Below are positions 37,786-46,921 of a stretch of DNA of 64,000 nucleotides, in pieces. The stretch's first letter is position 1; each line of letters opens with the position of its first letter. This DNA comes from Thermosipho ferrireducens (GTDB taxonomy: Bacteria > Thermotogota > Thermotogae > Thermotogales > Fervidobacteriaceae). The position numbers were made by a program, and so were the translations under genes. The stretch spans positions 1,612,001 through 1,676,000 of the forward strand of contig NZ_CP071446.1 of NCBI RefSeq assembly GCF_017358165.1, in the 5' to 3' direction. The notes below the pieces were generated by a model, which saw only the letters and a list, made by a program, of their open reading frames with translations, searched no databases and was not told the origin of the DNA.

Positions 37786-37815
37786 TAGATTTCCATACAA
37801 AACTTATATAAAATA

Positions 37816-37850
37816 AAAAGTGGGGAAATCCAAAGTCCCCACTTTTTTAT
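37816..37850 (+). terminator. Rho-independent terminator after tldE
   Basis: Stem AGTGGGGA/TCCCCACT (37819-37826 with 37836-37843), nine-base loop, followed by a run of T. Confidence 0.88.
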
Positions 37851-37880
37851 ATATACTTTCTTTCAGAACAACTCATATTA

Positions 37881-37960
37881 ACCTAGCTAATCTCGCCAAA
37901 TTCAAGATTCCTCACCCTTAGGGTTCGGAATGACATGAATGGAGCCAAACTCGCAAAATT
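37881..37960. repeat. Dispersed intergenic repeat, copy B
   Basis: Shares with copy A the order CTAGCTAA/TCTCGCCAA, AAGATTCCTCACCCTT and GGGTTCGGAATGACA. It lacks the inverted partner and the extra tandem units. It is intergenic, right after the tldE terminator. Confidence 0.75.
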
Positions 37961-37972
37961 TTCCTCACATTC

Positions 37973-38000
37973 TTGACAATCTAAACCTTAATGATATAAT
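37973..38000 (+). promoter_or_regulatory. Consensus promoter of the Cys-rich small gene
   Basis: Perfect TTGACA (37973-37978), 16-base spacer, perfect TATAAT (37995-38000) with an extended TG. It is one of the strongest promoters in the window. Confidence 0.85.
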
Positions 38001-38008
38001 TAATATAG

Positions 38009-38026
38009 ACCCCCCGGTATGGGGAT
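38009..38026 (+). promoter_or_regulatory. Operator-like C4/G4 inverted repeat over the start site
   Basis: ACCCCCCGGTATGGGGAT lies 9-26 bases after the -10, where it would cover the transcription start and early leader. The form ACCCC-N-GGGGAT resembles operators of the CsoR/CstR/FrmR regulator family. No such regulator gene is in the window, so the assignment is an inference. Confidence 0.5.
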
Positions 38027-38044
38027 AAGAAGGAGGTTTAGAGC

Positions 38045-38233
38045 ATGATCAAGGTATGCAAAAATTGTAAAGAATTAGAAAGAATAATCGAACATTTAAA
38101 CAAGAAGCAGCATGAATTTGTAATTGAAAATTGTCTTGATCAATGTGAAATATGTCGTGATAAATACTTCCTTATAAAAAATGAAAAATTGATAATTGCT
38201 GACAATATCGAGGATCTTTTAAAAAAATTATAA
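38045..38233 (+). CDS. Small Cys-rich protein, DUF1450 (YuzB)-like
   Basis: 62 aa with C5, C8, C30, C34 and C37 (CKNC and CLDQCEIC). The pattern and the tail YFLIKNEKLIIADNIEDLLKKL recall YuzB/DUF1450 and thioredoxin-fold ferredoxin-like proteins. It may bind metal or an Fe-S cluster, or act as a thiol carrier; this is unproven. It has its own strong promoter, operator-like site and terminator, so it is probably tightly induced by some stress or metal. AAGGAGGTTT lies upstream of the ATG. Confidence 0.7.
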   Translation: MIKVCKNCKELERIIEHLNKKQHEFVIENCLDQCEICRDKYFLIKNEKLIIADNIEDLLKKL

Positions 38234-38245
38234 CAAGTAGATATC

Positions 38246-38275
38246 TGTGCACGCTATCGTGCACAAATTTTTTTG
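38246..38275 (+). terminator. Terminator after the Cys-rich gene
   Basis: Perfect TGTGCACG/CGTGCACA stem (38246-38253 with 38258-38265), loop CTAT, followed by AA and eight T. Confidence 0.88.
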
Positions 38276-38283
38276 TAAAATTA

Positions 38284-38299
38284 TACCAACCGGTCGGTA
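38284..38299 (+). promoter_or_regulatory. TetR-type operator before the MMPL exporter
   Basis: TACCAACCGGTCGGTA is a 16-base near-palindrome (7 of 8 pairs) of the type bound by AcrR/QacR-like TetR proteins. It sits just before the ribosome-binding site of the exporter. The TetR gene is the last gene of the same operon, which fits autoregulation. Confidence 0.65.
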
Positions 38300-38319
38300 C
38301 TAATAAGGAGGTGTAATTA

Positions 38320-40845
38320 ATGGGGTATGAAAAGCTCGCAAATTTCATAGTAAATCATTACAAACGAATACTTTTGATAGCTTTAATAGTAACAATTATA
38401 TCTTTGATATTATCGCTTAATCTCAAAGTGGATCCTGGAATGCTTTCTTTATTACCTTCAAACGATCTTTATCTCAAGACATACAAAAAAGCTACCAAAT
38501 ATTTCAATGGCGTTGACAGTGTTATATTAGTCGCTGAAGGTAAAAATATAAAACAATACTTTGAAACACTTGCTCCAGTCCTTAAAAAACTTGATAATGT
38601 AGAGGAAGTTTTATACAAAATGCCCGTTGATTTTTTATTAAGAAATATCTTTCTTTTATCTGATAAAAATGAAGCGGAACTTATTCTTTCGCTTTTAAAT
38701 TCTGGAAGTCTTGAAGATTTTTTCAAAAACTTAAACACCCTAAAATTCAAAGGAGAAATTGATCAGGAAAAGGCAAAAATATTTTTTAATGAATTGTCTT
38801 CAATTATTGAAAATATGCTGAACGACAATCCCAACGGTGTTTACCAACATGTAAAGCAATTATTTTACGGTGAAGAATATTTTCTTTCGGAAGATGGGAA
38901 AATGGGAATGCTTATCGTGACACCTTCCATTGATACAAACAATGTATATCAAATAGCAGAATTTGTAAATAATATTGAAAAAATTGCCAAAAATTTAGCA
39001 CAACAATACGGTATTAAAGCAGGTCTCACAGGTTCTTTAGTAATAGCAAGAGATGAAATGGTAGTTACTACAAAAGATACAACATATGCAACTATTCTCT
39101 CAATAACACTCATTATTCTTATATTCATTGCAGGGTTTAAAGCTATAAGATACACAATACTTGCAACTGTTCCATTAGTTTTAGGAATTATCTGGACTCT
39201 TGGAATTATAACGCTCACTTTAAAAGAACTTAATATAATGACAATGATGATGGCAGCCATATTGTTTGGGCTTGGAATCGATTACTCGATTCATATTATT
39301 TCAATATTCGTTGAATATAGAAAAAAAGGCAAAAACGCTGCCGAAGCTGTAAAAGAAGTATTCTCAAGAGTTATAAAGGGTGTCATTGCAGGTGCATTAA
39401 CAACTGCAATTGGATTTATTATGTTTATAGTAAGCGATTCTCCAGCTTTTAAAGAATTTGGAGTGGTTTTAGCCCTTGGGATTATCTTGACGTTATTTGC
39501 AGCTATTTACGTTTTACCATCTCTTCTTCTTGTTTTTGATAAAAAAATTAAAAATAAAACTATTCCTCAGAAAAAGAAGGATTTTAACTTTCTAAAATTC
39601 AGGACGCTTTATTTAGTAGTTTCGCTTCTAATATTTATAATTTCTGTGCTCAAGATAGGTGACGTTCAGTTTGAAAAAGATATGCTCCAAATTGAACCAA
39701 AGGGGCTGGAAAGTGTTGAATTAAACAAAGTTCTGGTAAAGAAGTTCAACCTTTCACCAGATAGTACAATGTTTATCACAAAAGGTCTTAAAGATACCAG
39801 AAACCTGTACAACGAATTAAAAAAATACGATACTTTTTCATTTATAGATAGCATCGCTCCCCTTCTTCCCGAAACAAACAAACAAATTGAAAGAATGAAT
39901 TACGCAAAAAGCAAACTGGAAAAGCTACCATATAGATCCACTATAAATAAAAACTCTTTAACGCGTGAAATATTAAAATTAAATGGTGCACTAATTACAG
40001 AAACAATAGCTCTTCGCGCAATGGGATTAAATAAACTTGCAGATGAAATAGCAACTTTCCGTAAAAAAATCAATTTATCCAGATTAGCAAACCTGCCATC
40101 TGAAAAGCTTCTCACATATCAAAATGCAATGATAAAAGCCTTAAAGGAAATACGCTCAAAATTGAATCTAAGTCAGATAATAACTTTAAACGATTTACCA
40201 GAATATTATAAATTAAATTATATTGGAAAAGATGACATGTTTTTAACAGCCGCGTATCCTTCAGGAGACATGTGGGACATGGATTTCCAACAAAAATTTT
40301 TAAAAACATTAAAAAAACTTAGCGTTAAAGAAACAACAGGAAGTGCTTTAATTTTCTTAAAAGTCATGGAAATAGCCATCAATGATGGGAAAAAAGTAAT
40401 TATGTTAACAATAACATTGATTTTTGTACTACTTTTAATAGATTTCAAAAGTCTCAAATACGCAATTATAACTATAATACCATTAATTTTCTCTGTGATT
40501 GTGTTGCTTGGAATTATGGGGTGGTTTGGAATAAAGTTTAATCCAGTCAATGTAATAGTCCTTCCTTTAATAATAGGAATTGGAATAGATGATGGAATTC
40601 ACTTTGTTCACAGATACAAAAGGGAAAAAGATTTAAACCTGGCGCTATTTAGTACAGGTAAAGCAATAACTATGACCACACTTACAACCGCAGCGGCTTT
40701 TGGTTCTTTAATGATAGCAAAATACAGAGGATTCGTTAGTTTTGGGATGCTACTCTTTATTGGAATCTTCCTGTGCTATTTAGCAACAATATTTATTGTG
40801 CCATCAATTATATCAATCTGGAGGGATAAAAATGAAAACTCATGA
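38320..40845 (+). CDS. MMPL/RND-superfamily exporter
   Basis: 841 aa with two similar halves. Each half has one helix, a large extracytoplasmic region (about 35-245 and 435-680), then five helices. The motif GIDYSIHI in half one and GIDDGIHFVHRY in half two are the conserved RND/MMPL/HpnN signatures with proton-relay aspartates. The substrate is unknown; lipid, hopanoid-like or drug export is typical of the family. AAGGAGGTG precedes the ATG. It overlaps the TetR gene by 14 bases. Confidence 0.87.
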   Translation: MGYEKLANFIVNHYKRILLIALIVTIISLILSLNLKVDPGMLSLLPSNDLYLKTYKKATKYFNGVDSVILVAEGKNIKQYFETLAPVLKKLDNVEEVLYKMPVDFLLRNIFLLSDKNEAELILSLLNSGSLEDFFKNLNTLKFKGEIDQEKAKIFFNELSSIIENMLNDNPNGVYQHVKQLFYGEEYFLSEDGKMGMLIVTPSIDTNNVYQIAEFVNNIEKIAKNLAQQYGIKAGLTGSLVIARDEMVVTTKDTTYATILSITLIILIFIAGFKAIRYTILATVPLVLGIIWTLGIITLTLKELNIMTMMMAAILFGLGIDYSIHIISIFVEYRKKGKNAAEAVKEVFSRVIKGVIAGALTTAIGFIMFIVSDSPAFKEFGVVLALGIILTLFAAIYVLPSLLLVFDKKIKNKTIPQKKKDFNFLKFRTLYLVVSLLIFIISVLKIGDVQFEKDMLQIEPKGLESVELNKVLVKKFNLSPDSTMFITKGLKDTRNLYNELKKYDTFSFIDSIAPLLPETNKQIERMNYAKSKLEKLPYRSTINKNSLTREILKLNGALITETIALRAMGLNKLADEIATFRKKINLSRLANLPSEKLLTYQNAMIKALKEIRSKLNLSQIITLNDLPEYYKLNYIGKDDMFLTAAYPSGDMWDMDFQQKFLKTLKKLSVKETTGSALIFLKVMEIAINDGKKVIMLTITLIFVLLLIDFKSLKYAIITIIPLIFSVIVLLGIMGWFGIKFNPVNVIVLPLIIGIGIDDGIHFVHRYKREKDLNLALFSTGKAITMTTLTTAAAFGSLMIAKYRGFVSFGMLLFIGIFLCYLATIFIVPSIISIWRDKNENS

Positions 40846-41401
40846 AAAAATTTTAGATGCCGCTTTTATAATGTTCGCAGAATATGGATACGATGGAACA
40901 AGTTTAAATATGATCTCTAAAAAAGCCGGAGTTTCAAAAGGAGCAATTTATCACTATTATTCCAGCAAAGAAGAACTATATTTAAAAGTAATAGAACATT
41001 ATTTCAGAAACATAAATTCTGCTATTGAGAAAAATTTTGAAACTATAGAGACAATAAAACAATTTGGAAAAGAGTTAATCGAAGATTACAAAACAAATAA
41101 TTATATCAACAAATTTTCGCTGGATATATTCTTCCAATCCATGAAAAATGAAAATGTTAAAAAAACAGTGTTAAAAATGTACAAGATTGGAATAGAGCTG
41201 ATAAAGTCTTCTTTATATAAACTTGACAATATAGATCCAGAAAACGACTTAGGACTTCTTGCTCAAAAAATCTGGATGCTTTTTGATGCATTATGTATAT
41301 ATGTTTCTTACGGTATAAATGTCGATTTTCAAAAATTATGGGATGAATTTATGGACGATATTTTCTTGAAATATTTAAAAAAAGCACCACATACAAAGTG
41401 A
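40832..41401 (+). CDS. TetR-family transcriptional repressor
   Basis: 189 aa from the ATG at 40832, which has GGAGGGAT upstream. The N-terminal helix-turn-helix (about residues 5-50: ILDAAFIMFAEYGYDGTSL, AGVSKGAIYHYYSSKEEL) is classic; the C-terminal ligand domain is variable. It is coupled to the exporter gene and probably binds the near-palindrome at 38284-38299. Confidence 0.9.
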   Translation: MKTHEKILDAAFIMFAEYGYDGTSLNMISKKAGVSKGAIYHYYSSKEELYLKVIEHYFRNINSAIEKNFETIETIKQFGKELIEDYKTNNYINKFSLDIFFQSMKNENVKKTVLKMYKIGIELIKSSLYKLDNIDPENDLGLLAQKIWMLFDALCIYVSYGINVDFQKLWDEFMDDIFLKYLKKAPHTK

Positions 41402-41421
41402 ACTACTACTTAATTTTTAAA

Positions 41422-42012
41422 TTATAATTCAAGACTTAAATAAACCTTATCTTTATCATCCTGCGAAAGATCTATATAACGCCGTGTAATTGAAGGGGAG
41501 GAGTGATTTAAACACATTTGAATTTTATATATATCCCAGCCGGCAATGTATGCCTGATATCCAAAAGTTTTTCTCAAAGTATGGGCTCCGACTGGCTCCT
41601 GGTAGCCAGCTCTCTTTTTTATATAATAATTCAACATTTTATGAACATAAACATAACTTAATGGTTTTCCATTACTTTTGGTTCTGTTATCTTTCTCCGC
41701 TTTAAATATATAACCTTTAGTAATGGTATGACTTGCAAAAAGTTTTAAAGCTTTCTTACTACTATTATTCAGCGGTATTTCCTGACGTTTTCCCGTTTTA
41801 CTTTCAAAAAGTACTATTCTGTCCAATAATTTTCCATCATTAATAACATTTTCCCATTTAAGATGTAACAAATCAGTTATACGTAAACCCGTGTTTATTC
41901 CTACAACGAATAAAGCGTATAATTTATAATTCTTATCTTTCAAAATTTCCTTCTTTACTTTCTCGATAATTTTTTTGTCGCGAATAGGTTTTACCACTTT
42001 TCTTCCCGCCAA
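41422..42012 (-). CDS. Tyrosine recombinase, catalytic domain only
   Basis: 196 aa. All catalytic residues are visible: R44 (TGLRITDLL), K72, H144 and R147 (HTLRKTFG), H170 (LNHSSP) and the nucleophile Y179 (TRRYI). The N-terminal core-binding domain normally needed to clamp DNA is missing; only ~25 residues precede the catalytic fold. The start is TTG at 42012, with GGGGTGA upstream. No attachment-site repeats, tRNA or phage genes were found beside it. It may be a remnant of an integrated element or a small stand-alone recombinase. Confidence 0.85.
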   Translation of the reverse strand: MAGRKVVKPIRDKKIIEKVKKEILKDKNYKLYALFVVGINTGLRITDLLHLKWENVINDGKLLDRIVLFESKTGKRQEIPLNNSSKKALKLFASHTITKGYIFKAEKDNRTKSNGKPLSYVYVHKMLNYYIKKRAGYQEPVGAHTLRKTFGYQAYIAGWDIYKIQMCLNHSSPSITRRYIDLSQDDKDKVYLSLEL

Positions 42013-42124
42013 AAAATCACCCCACAGAATATGTTATCAAACCACAAATTAATTTGTAAACACTCTAACCTTCAATTTATCCTATACAACTTCCCTATTT
42101 TTCACAATATTTACAATTACAAGT

Positions 42125-43354
42125 TTATAGCTTTTTTATAATATCTTCATCTAAAAACAGTTGATAATTTTCAAAACAACCACAACTACTTTGATAATAT
42201 TTACAACCAACTTTTGAAGCTATTTCAAAAGTTTTTTCATCTCTTCCCTGAATAATAACATTTGGGAAACAGTTAGTTATTTTTTTAATAAAATCTTGCT
42301 TTTTGACATTAAAGTGCAGATCAAAAGTTATATTTTGCTCAATTCTGACAAACACATTTTTCTCGTGAAGAAACATTTTAAATATATTCAAAGATAGTTC
42401 AAAATTATTTACGTTTAGCATCAGGTAAAAATTTTTATCTATAAGCATTTCCATTATTCTAAAATCTAATCTATCTTGATCTTTTGCTGAAAAACTTAAA
42501 ATCACACGCTCAAAAGGTATATTATATTCTTCGAAAATATCATTTAATTCTTTTAAATAATCTTCAGAATACATAGTTATATTGATTATAATTTTTACCG
42601 ATTTCTCTAACTTAACAAATTCTTCAAAAATTTTTTTAAAAAAAAGCGTGTTCAAATTCTCTGTAAAATTATTAACAACTGCTATTTTCTGTAAAACTTC
42701 CGGCATTTCTAAACCGGTCCCCTTTGAACCAACAATAAGTGGTTCACAGGCCTTTATTTTTTTCTTCTTTATATCAATTACAGGACGCCAGCAAATGTCG
42801 AACTCCTGTTTCAAAAATAAATCCAGAAATCTATCGGAAAGTTTAATTACTTTACTTTTTGCCCTGATCTTGGCTCTTTCAATGGCAACATCCAGTGCCA
42901 GATAAATGTTATTCCACGATGTTATAAAAGAATATCCAACAGCAAAATCCAAATATAATGAGACTATTTCAGGAAAGCTTTTTAAATTGTTTTCACTTAT
43001 CTTAACAATAACATTTTCAATAAAATAGTTTAAAATCACATTTTCAAAATCTTCAATCTTTTTTTCAAACCGATATCTATTCCCATATTTTCCGCTAATC
43101 TCACACACACTGATAAACTCATAATAAGGTGTTATTGTTGTAAAAATTGGTTTGAAAAAATTAGACAAAATACTTTCAAATTCAGCTGTCAATTTATTTT
43201 TCATGTTTCTCTCAAAAACATTATCAAAATTTTCATTCTTAACAGGAAATTTTACAACCAATAATAACACTGGCTTTTTAAAGCCATATCTTTTTTCTTT
43301 TAATATGCTTACTAAATCAATATCTTCAACATATTCGTACAAAAAATCAAACAT
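42125..43354 (-). CDS. Degenerate EAL-domain protein
   Basis: 409 aa. From about residue 180 on it follows the EAL phosphodiesterase fold: WRPVIDIKKKKIKACEPL matches the strand before the EAL motif, but the motif reads EPL (E204). The later metal-binding segments (usually DDFGTG and ExxE) read LNVNNF and similar. It is therefore probably not a cyclic-di-GMP phosphodiesterase but a binding or scaffold protein. The N-terminal half may be a worn-down GGDEF domain. AAGGTGG precedes the ATG. Confidence 0.7.
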   Translation of the reverse strand: MFDFLYEYVEDIDLVSILKEKRYGFKKPVLLLVVKFPVKNENFDNVFERNMKNKLTAEFESILSNFFKPIFTTITPYYEFISVCEISGKYGNRYRFEKKIEDFENVILNYFIENVIVKISENNLKSFPEIVSLYLDFAVGYSFITSWNNIYLALDVAIERAKIRAKSKVIKLSDRFLDLFLKQEFDICWRPVIDIKKKKIKACEPLIVGSKGTGLEMPEVLQKIAVVNNFTENLNTLFFKKIFEEFVKLEKSVKIIINITMYSEDYLKELNDIFEEYNIPFERVILSFSAKDQDRLDFRIMEMLIDKNFYLMLNVNNFELSLNIFKMFLHEKNVFVRIEQNITFDLHFNVKKQDFIKKITNCFPNVIIQGRDEKTFEIASKVGCKYYQSSCGCFENYQLFLDEDIIKKL

Positions 43355-43842
43355 TTTACCACCTTCTAATAAATTATATTACTGTTTACTCAGTAATGCT
43401 TTTCTATACGGTTTATAATTTGTATCTTTTATTAATTAAAATTTCCAAAATCTAATTACTTAATTTCTATAGACTATTTTAACACTACAAAAGTATTACT
43501 TCTTTACAAATTGATAATCTTTTCTTTGTTTTAAAACGGACAACCAGGTTTTTTGGCCTTTTCTTTAAAGACATTCATAAAAAATTCCGATTAATCTGTA
43601 ATAAATGTAGCAAGTCTGGTAAAAAATTGTCAAATATACGAATAGTTATATTTAAATTCATATTATCAAAGTCATTTGATAATTATTCCATGTCTTAATA
43701 AAAATGTTTATCCATTTATCATTATGGTTGTATATAGAGTTTAAACTAAAAATTTGGTTAATAAAAGATACATTTTATTAATCTATTCAGAAGCTACAGA
43801 TTTACCACCAAAATTTTCTTTTCGTGTCTTTTTTCGATAATC
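43355..43842. other. AT-rich intergenic region
   Basis: About 490 bases with no convincing gene on either strand. A TATAAT on the minus strand (43373-43378) is the likely -10 for the EAL gene, with a poor -35. It includes short AT-rich direct repeats but no clear repeat family or RNA. Confidence 0.6.
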
Positions 43843-43844
43843 AA

Positions 43845-43906
43845 AAAAGCCTTGCACAACGCAAGGCTTTTAAATCTGTAAATGAAATTAAAGAGGTACC
43901 TCTTTA
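43845..43906 (-). terminator. Terminator of the N-glycan operon
   Basis: On the minus strand, AAAAGCCTTGC/GCAAGGCTTTT (43845-43855 with 43861-43871) is a perfect stem with a five-base loop followed by TTGATT. Just before it, a perfect 18-base palindrome TAAAGAGGTACCTCTTTA (43889-43906) covers the stop codon of the mannosidase gene, forming a second hairpin. Confidence 0.85.
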
Positions 43907-46900
43907 CTTTAAATTATCTTTCAACTCAAACATAAAAGTATATATCTTGAAAGGTTCATATTCTACTGTTATTTTGTTATCTCTTATAGGAATTTCACGT
44001 TTTATCTCTTCCAAAATATTGGTAACAAAAGCCTTTTTCGCAAAACTGCACTCTATGTTAACTTTACCACTCGTTCCAACAACCTCACCTATTCTTAATA
44101 CAATTTTATCTCCTGATATTTTTCTAAAAGACATAATTTTAAAATTATCTGAAAACACTTTCACCCTGAAGTTTTGATTGCGACTTTTACGAAATGTCGT
44201 TATACATTTATTAAAATTGTCCGCTACTTTTATGGTGTCTTTTACATTGAACGCTGGAAATATCGCATAAGAAAATTCATGTAACCCCTCATCAGCAAAA
44301 AAATCCGGGTACGTTCCAGCTTTTATCAATGAAATTTCTATGATATTCTCGTTAATACGATGCCCATACTTTCCATTGTTGATCAAGGAAACCCCAAAAT
44401 CGGGTTGTTCTATACTAACCCATCTGTGCGCCAACACCTCAAATTTGGCTCTCTCAATATTAGTGTTCCTGTGAGTTGGTCTTTGAATGTATCCCAAATC
44501 CAGATCGTACTTTCCGTATCTACTTAAAACATTTGTGGGGAACAAAGCTTTCAAAAGTGATTTTCTCATGTGCCAATCTATAATTGTTTTTACCTCAACC
44601 AATTCCAGATCTTTCCAGATTATATAAAATTGGGTAATTTTTGAATTTTCTACTTTATACTCTACTTTAATCACTTTTCTTAAATGTCCCTCTTCGACTG
44701 TTTTAACGTTATTTGCTTTAAGCTGGACACCAGATTTTTCATAATTAACATCTATATCCCAGTTGTCCCAGTAATATGGGATATCTTTATACAACATAAG
44801 TATGTTTCCCTTTTCTTTGAAAAGATATTTTCCTGATTTTTTATGGTATACGTTAAAACTTCCGTCATCAAAGATTTTCACCTGAAGGGAATCACTCTCA
44901 AAAGGCCTGCTTTCTAACCTGGCAGGTTCATTATTTATCTTTATATTTGCAAAAGTTAATGGTTCAATTTCTTCATCTAAATAATAAATATATTTTTTAT
45001 CAAACGTTTTTTGAACATCTAATTTTTTACCTTTATACTCAAGATTTAATAAACTTTCAAGTTCAAATCGAATCTTCTGTGGATAAGAAGATGGGTTAAA
45101 AATTGATATTGTATCTTTAATTTTCTCATTAACTATCTTATTTTTTATAAACTTCACTCTTTCTAATATTTCGTTCAATTCTTTCTCTGCTCTTTTGTAA
45201 ACCTCATTTATTGATGAACCTGGAAGAATATCATGAAACTCATTATACAGGACAACATCCCATAACCCATCAATCTCTTTTTGATAATTTTCATTAAAAA
45301 TAGTATTTAAAATCTCTACTTCCCGCAGTTTATCTTCACACTTTTTGTGGAGAATTTTGATTCGAGACTGAGACGTGAGTGTTCCTCTATGAAGTTCGAG
45401 ATATAATTCTCCATCCCAGACAGGTATGTCCTCATCAGGTAATTCTTTAACAAAATCTTCTACAGTAGAATATTTTATGTACGGAATACCCGGTATTTTT
45501 TTCAACGAATAATAATTTTCACACATTTCCTCTGTTGGCCCCCCACCACCATCGCCATACCCAAATGAAAGTAAAATTGAGGAAGTAATATCTTTATGTC
45601 TGAAATTTTCCCAGGTGTTGATTATAGACCTTGCGGATATTTTTCCATTATATCCTTCTTCTAAATTTTTAAAACTATAATATACAATTTCACTCCCATC
45701 TATTCCCCGCCACCTGCACAAATCGTAGGGAAATTCATTTGACTCATTCCAATACAGTTTCGTGGTTATAAAATATTCCATTCCCGCCTCTTTTATAATT
45801 TGTGGCAAAATCCACGAAAAACCAAATACATCAGGTAACCAGCAAACTTTCGATTTTTTTCCAAATTCCTTTTCAAAAAACTTCTGACCATAATAAAATT
45901 GTCTTACAAGCGACTCGCCGGAAGGTATATTGCAATCTGGTTCTACCCACATTCCACCTACCGGCTCCCATCTACCCTCTTTTACTAATTCCTTAATTTC
46001 ACCAAAAAGTTCTGGACAGGATTCTTTCAAATCTTTATACATCTTTGCCGAAGATTGTGTGTATATAAACTCCCTGTATTTTTTTAAAAGCGTAACTGAA
46101 TTTGAAAATGTCCTTATAATTTTCCTTTTCGTTTCATCTATCGGCCACAACCAAGCATAGTCAATATGGGCATGTCCAACAAGATTAACAACACCATATT
46201 TTGGTAAATCTAATCTTTCAACCTCTTCTTTAAATTTATAAAAGTATTTAAAAAAGCTGGTTTTCACAATTTTATTCTCACGTTTCAGAGAATACTCAAG
46301 TTCTGGTGGATTCCAGACACTCGACACTTCCTGAATAATTGCAGGGTTGTCTAAAACATTTTTAAGGTATTCCTCAGTGTCTCTTGGAATATAAACAGAT
46401 GATAAAAACTCCTCAGACAATTTCATCAATTTTTTTGAAAGATAAATATCTTCGGTAAATTCAGCTACCTGTATTACATTGTAAGCAAAATTCAGTGCTT
46501 TTTTTAACTCTTCATCGTAAACTATTAAATAAGACTCTTTAAATATTGATTCTTCTTTTGTTCCAAATAAGCCTCTGGGAACAGTTTCTACCTTTATTTC
46601 ATGGGAATTTCCATCGCAAAACGGTGCAAGATCAAATTCTGTGTGAAAGATATTTATCTCACCCACTGGTTTCCCATCTATATATATAAGACTTTCTCCA
46701 CCAAACCATGCTTTCATGTAAACTTTCTTATCACCTATTTTGAATTTATTTTCAAAAAGAATTCTATCCCCACTCCATTTGTATGGTAAACAAATTTCTT
46801 TACCTTTAACATTCCAGCCTTTATAAATTATTCTTTCTAAAATGCTATACGGATATATCTCTGAAAGCATCCTTTTTAAATGAGCTATTTCTTTATCTTT

Positions 46901-46921
46901 TCCTCTATACATTTGCATCAT
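43904..46921 (-). CDS. GH38 alpha-mannosidase
   Basis: 1005 aa, cytoplasmic, with no signal peptide. An N-terminal domain (about 1-240) is followed by the GH38 catalytic domain with the zinc ligands in HAHID (H250, H252, D254) and the nucleophile D364 in WLPDVFGFSW. The middle helical domain and C-terminal beta-domains are complete. It removes alpha-linked mannose from imported glycans. It overlaps the regulator gene by four bases (ATGA) and is last in the operon. Confidence 0.93.
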   Translation of the reverse strand: MMQMYRGKDKEIAHLKRMLSEIYPYSILERIIYKGWNVKGKEICLPYKWSGDRILFENKFKIGDKKVYMKAWFGGESLIYIDGKPVGEINIFHTEFDLAPFCDGNSHEIKVETVPRGLFGTKEESIFKESYLIVYDEELKKALNFAYNVIQVAEFTEDIYLSKKLMKLSEEFLSSVYIPRDTEEYLKNVLDNPAIIQEVSSVWNPPELEYSLKRENKIVKTSFFKYFYKFKEEVERLDLPKYGVVNLVGHAHIDYAWLWPIDETKRKIIRTFSNSVTLLKKYREFIYTQSSAKMYKDLKESCPELFGEIKELVKEGRWEPVGGMWVEPDCNIPSGESLVRQFYYGQKFFEKEFGKKSKVCWLPDVFGFSWILPQIIKEAGMEYFITTKLYWNESNEFPYDLCRWRGIDGSEIVYYSFKNLEEGYNGKISARSIINTWENFRHKDITSSILLSFGYGDGGGGPTEEMCENYYSLKKIPGIPYIKYSTVEDFVKELPDEDIPVWDGELYLELHRGTLTSQSRIKILHKKCEDKLREVEILNTIFNENYQKEIDGLWDVVLYNEFHDILPGSSINEVYKRAEKELNEILERVKFIKNKIVNEKIKDTISIFNPSSYPQKIRFELESLLNLEYKGKKLDVQKTFDKKYIYYLDEEIEPLTFANIKINNEPARLESRPFESDSLQVKIFDDGSFNVYHKKSGKYLFKEKGNILMLYKDIPYYWDNWDIDVNYEKSGVQLKANNVKTVEEGHLRKVIKVEYKVENSKITQFYIIWKDLELVEVKTIIDWHMRKSLLKALFPTNVLSRYGKYDLDLGYIQRPTHRNTNIERAKFEVLAHRWVSIEQPDFGVSLINNGKYGHRINENIIEISLIKAGTYPDFFADEGLHEFSYAIFPAFNVKDTIKVADNFNKCITTFRKSRNQNFRVKVFSDNFKIMSFRKISGDKIVLRIGEVVGTSGKVNIECSFAKKAFVTNILEEIKREIPIRDNKITVEYEPFKIYTFMFELKDNLK

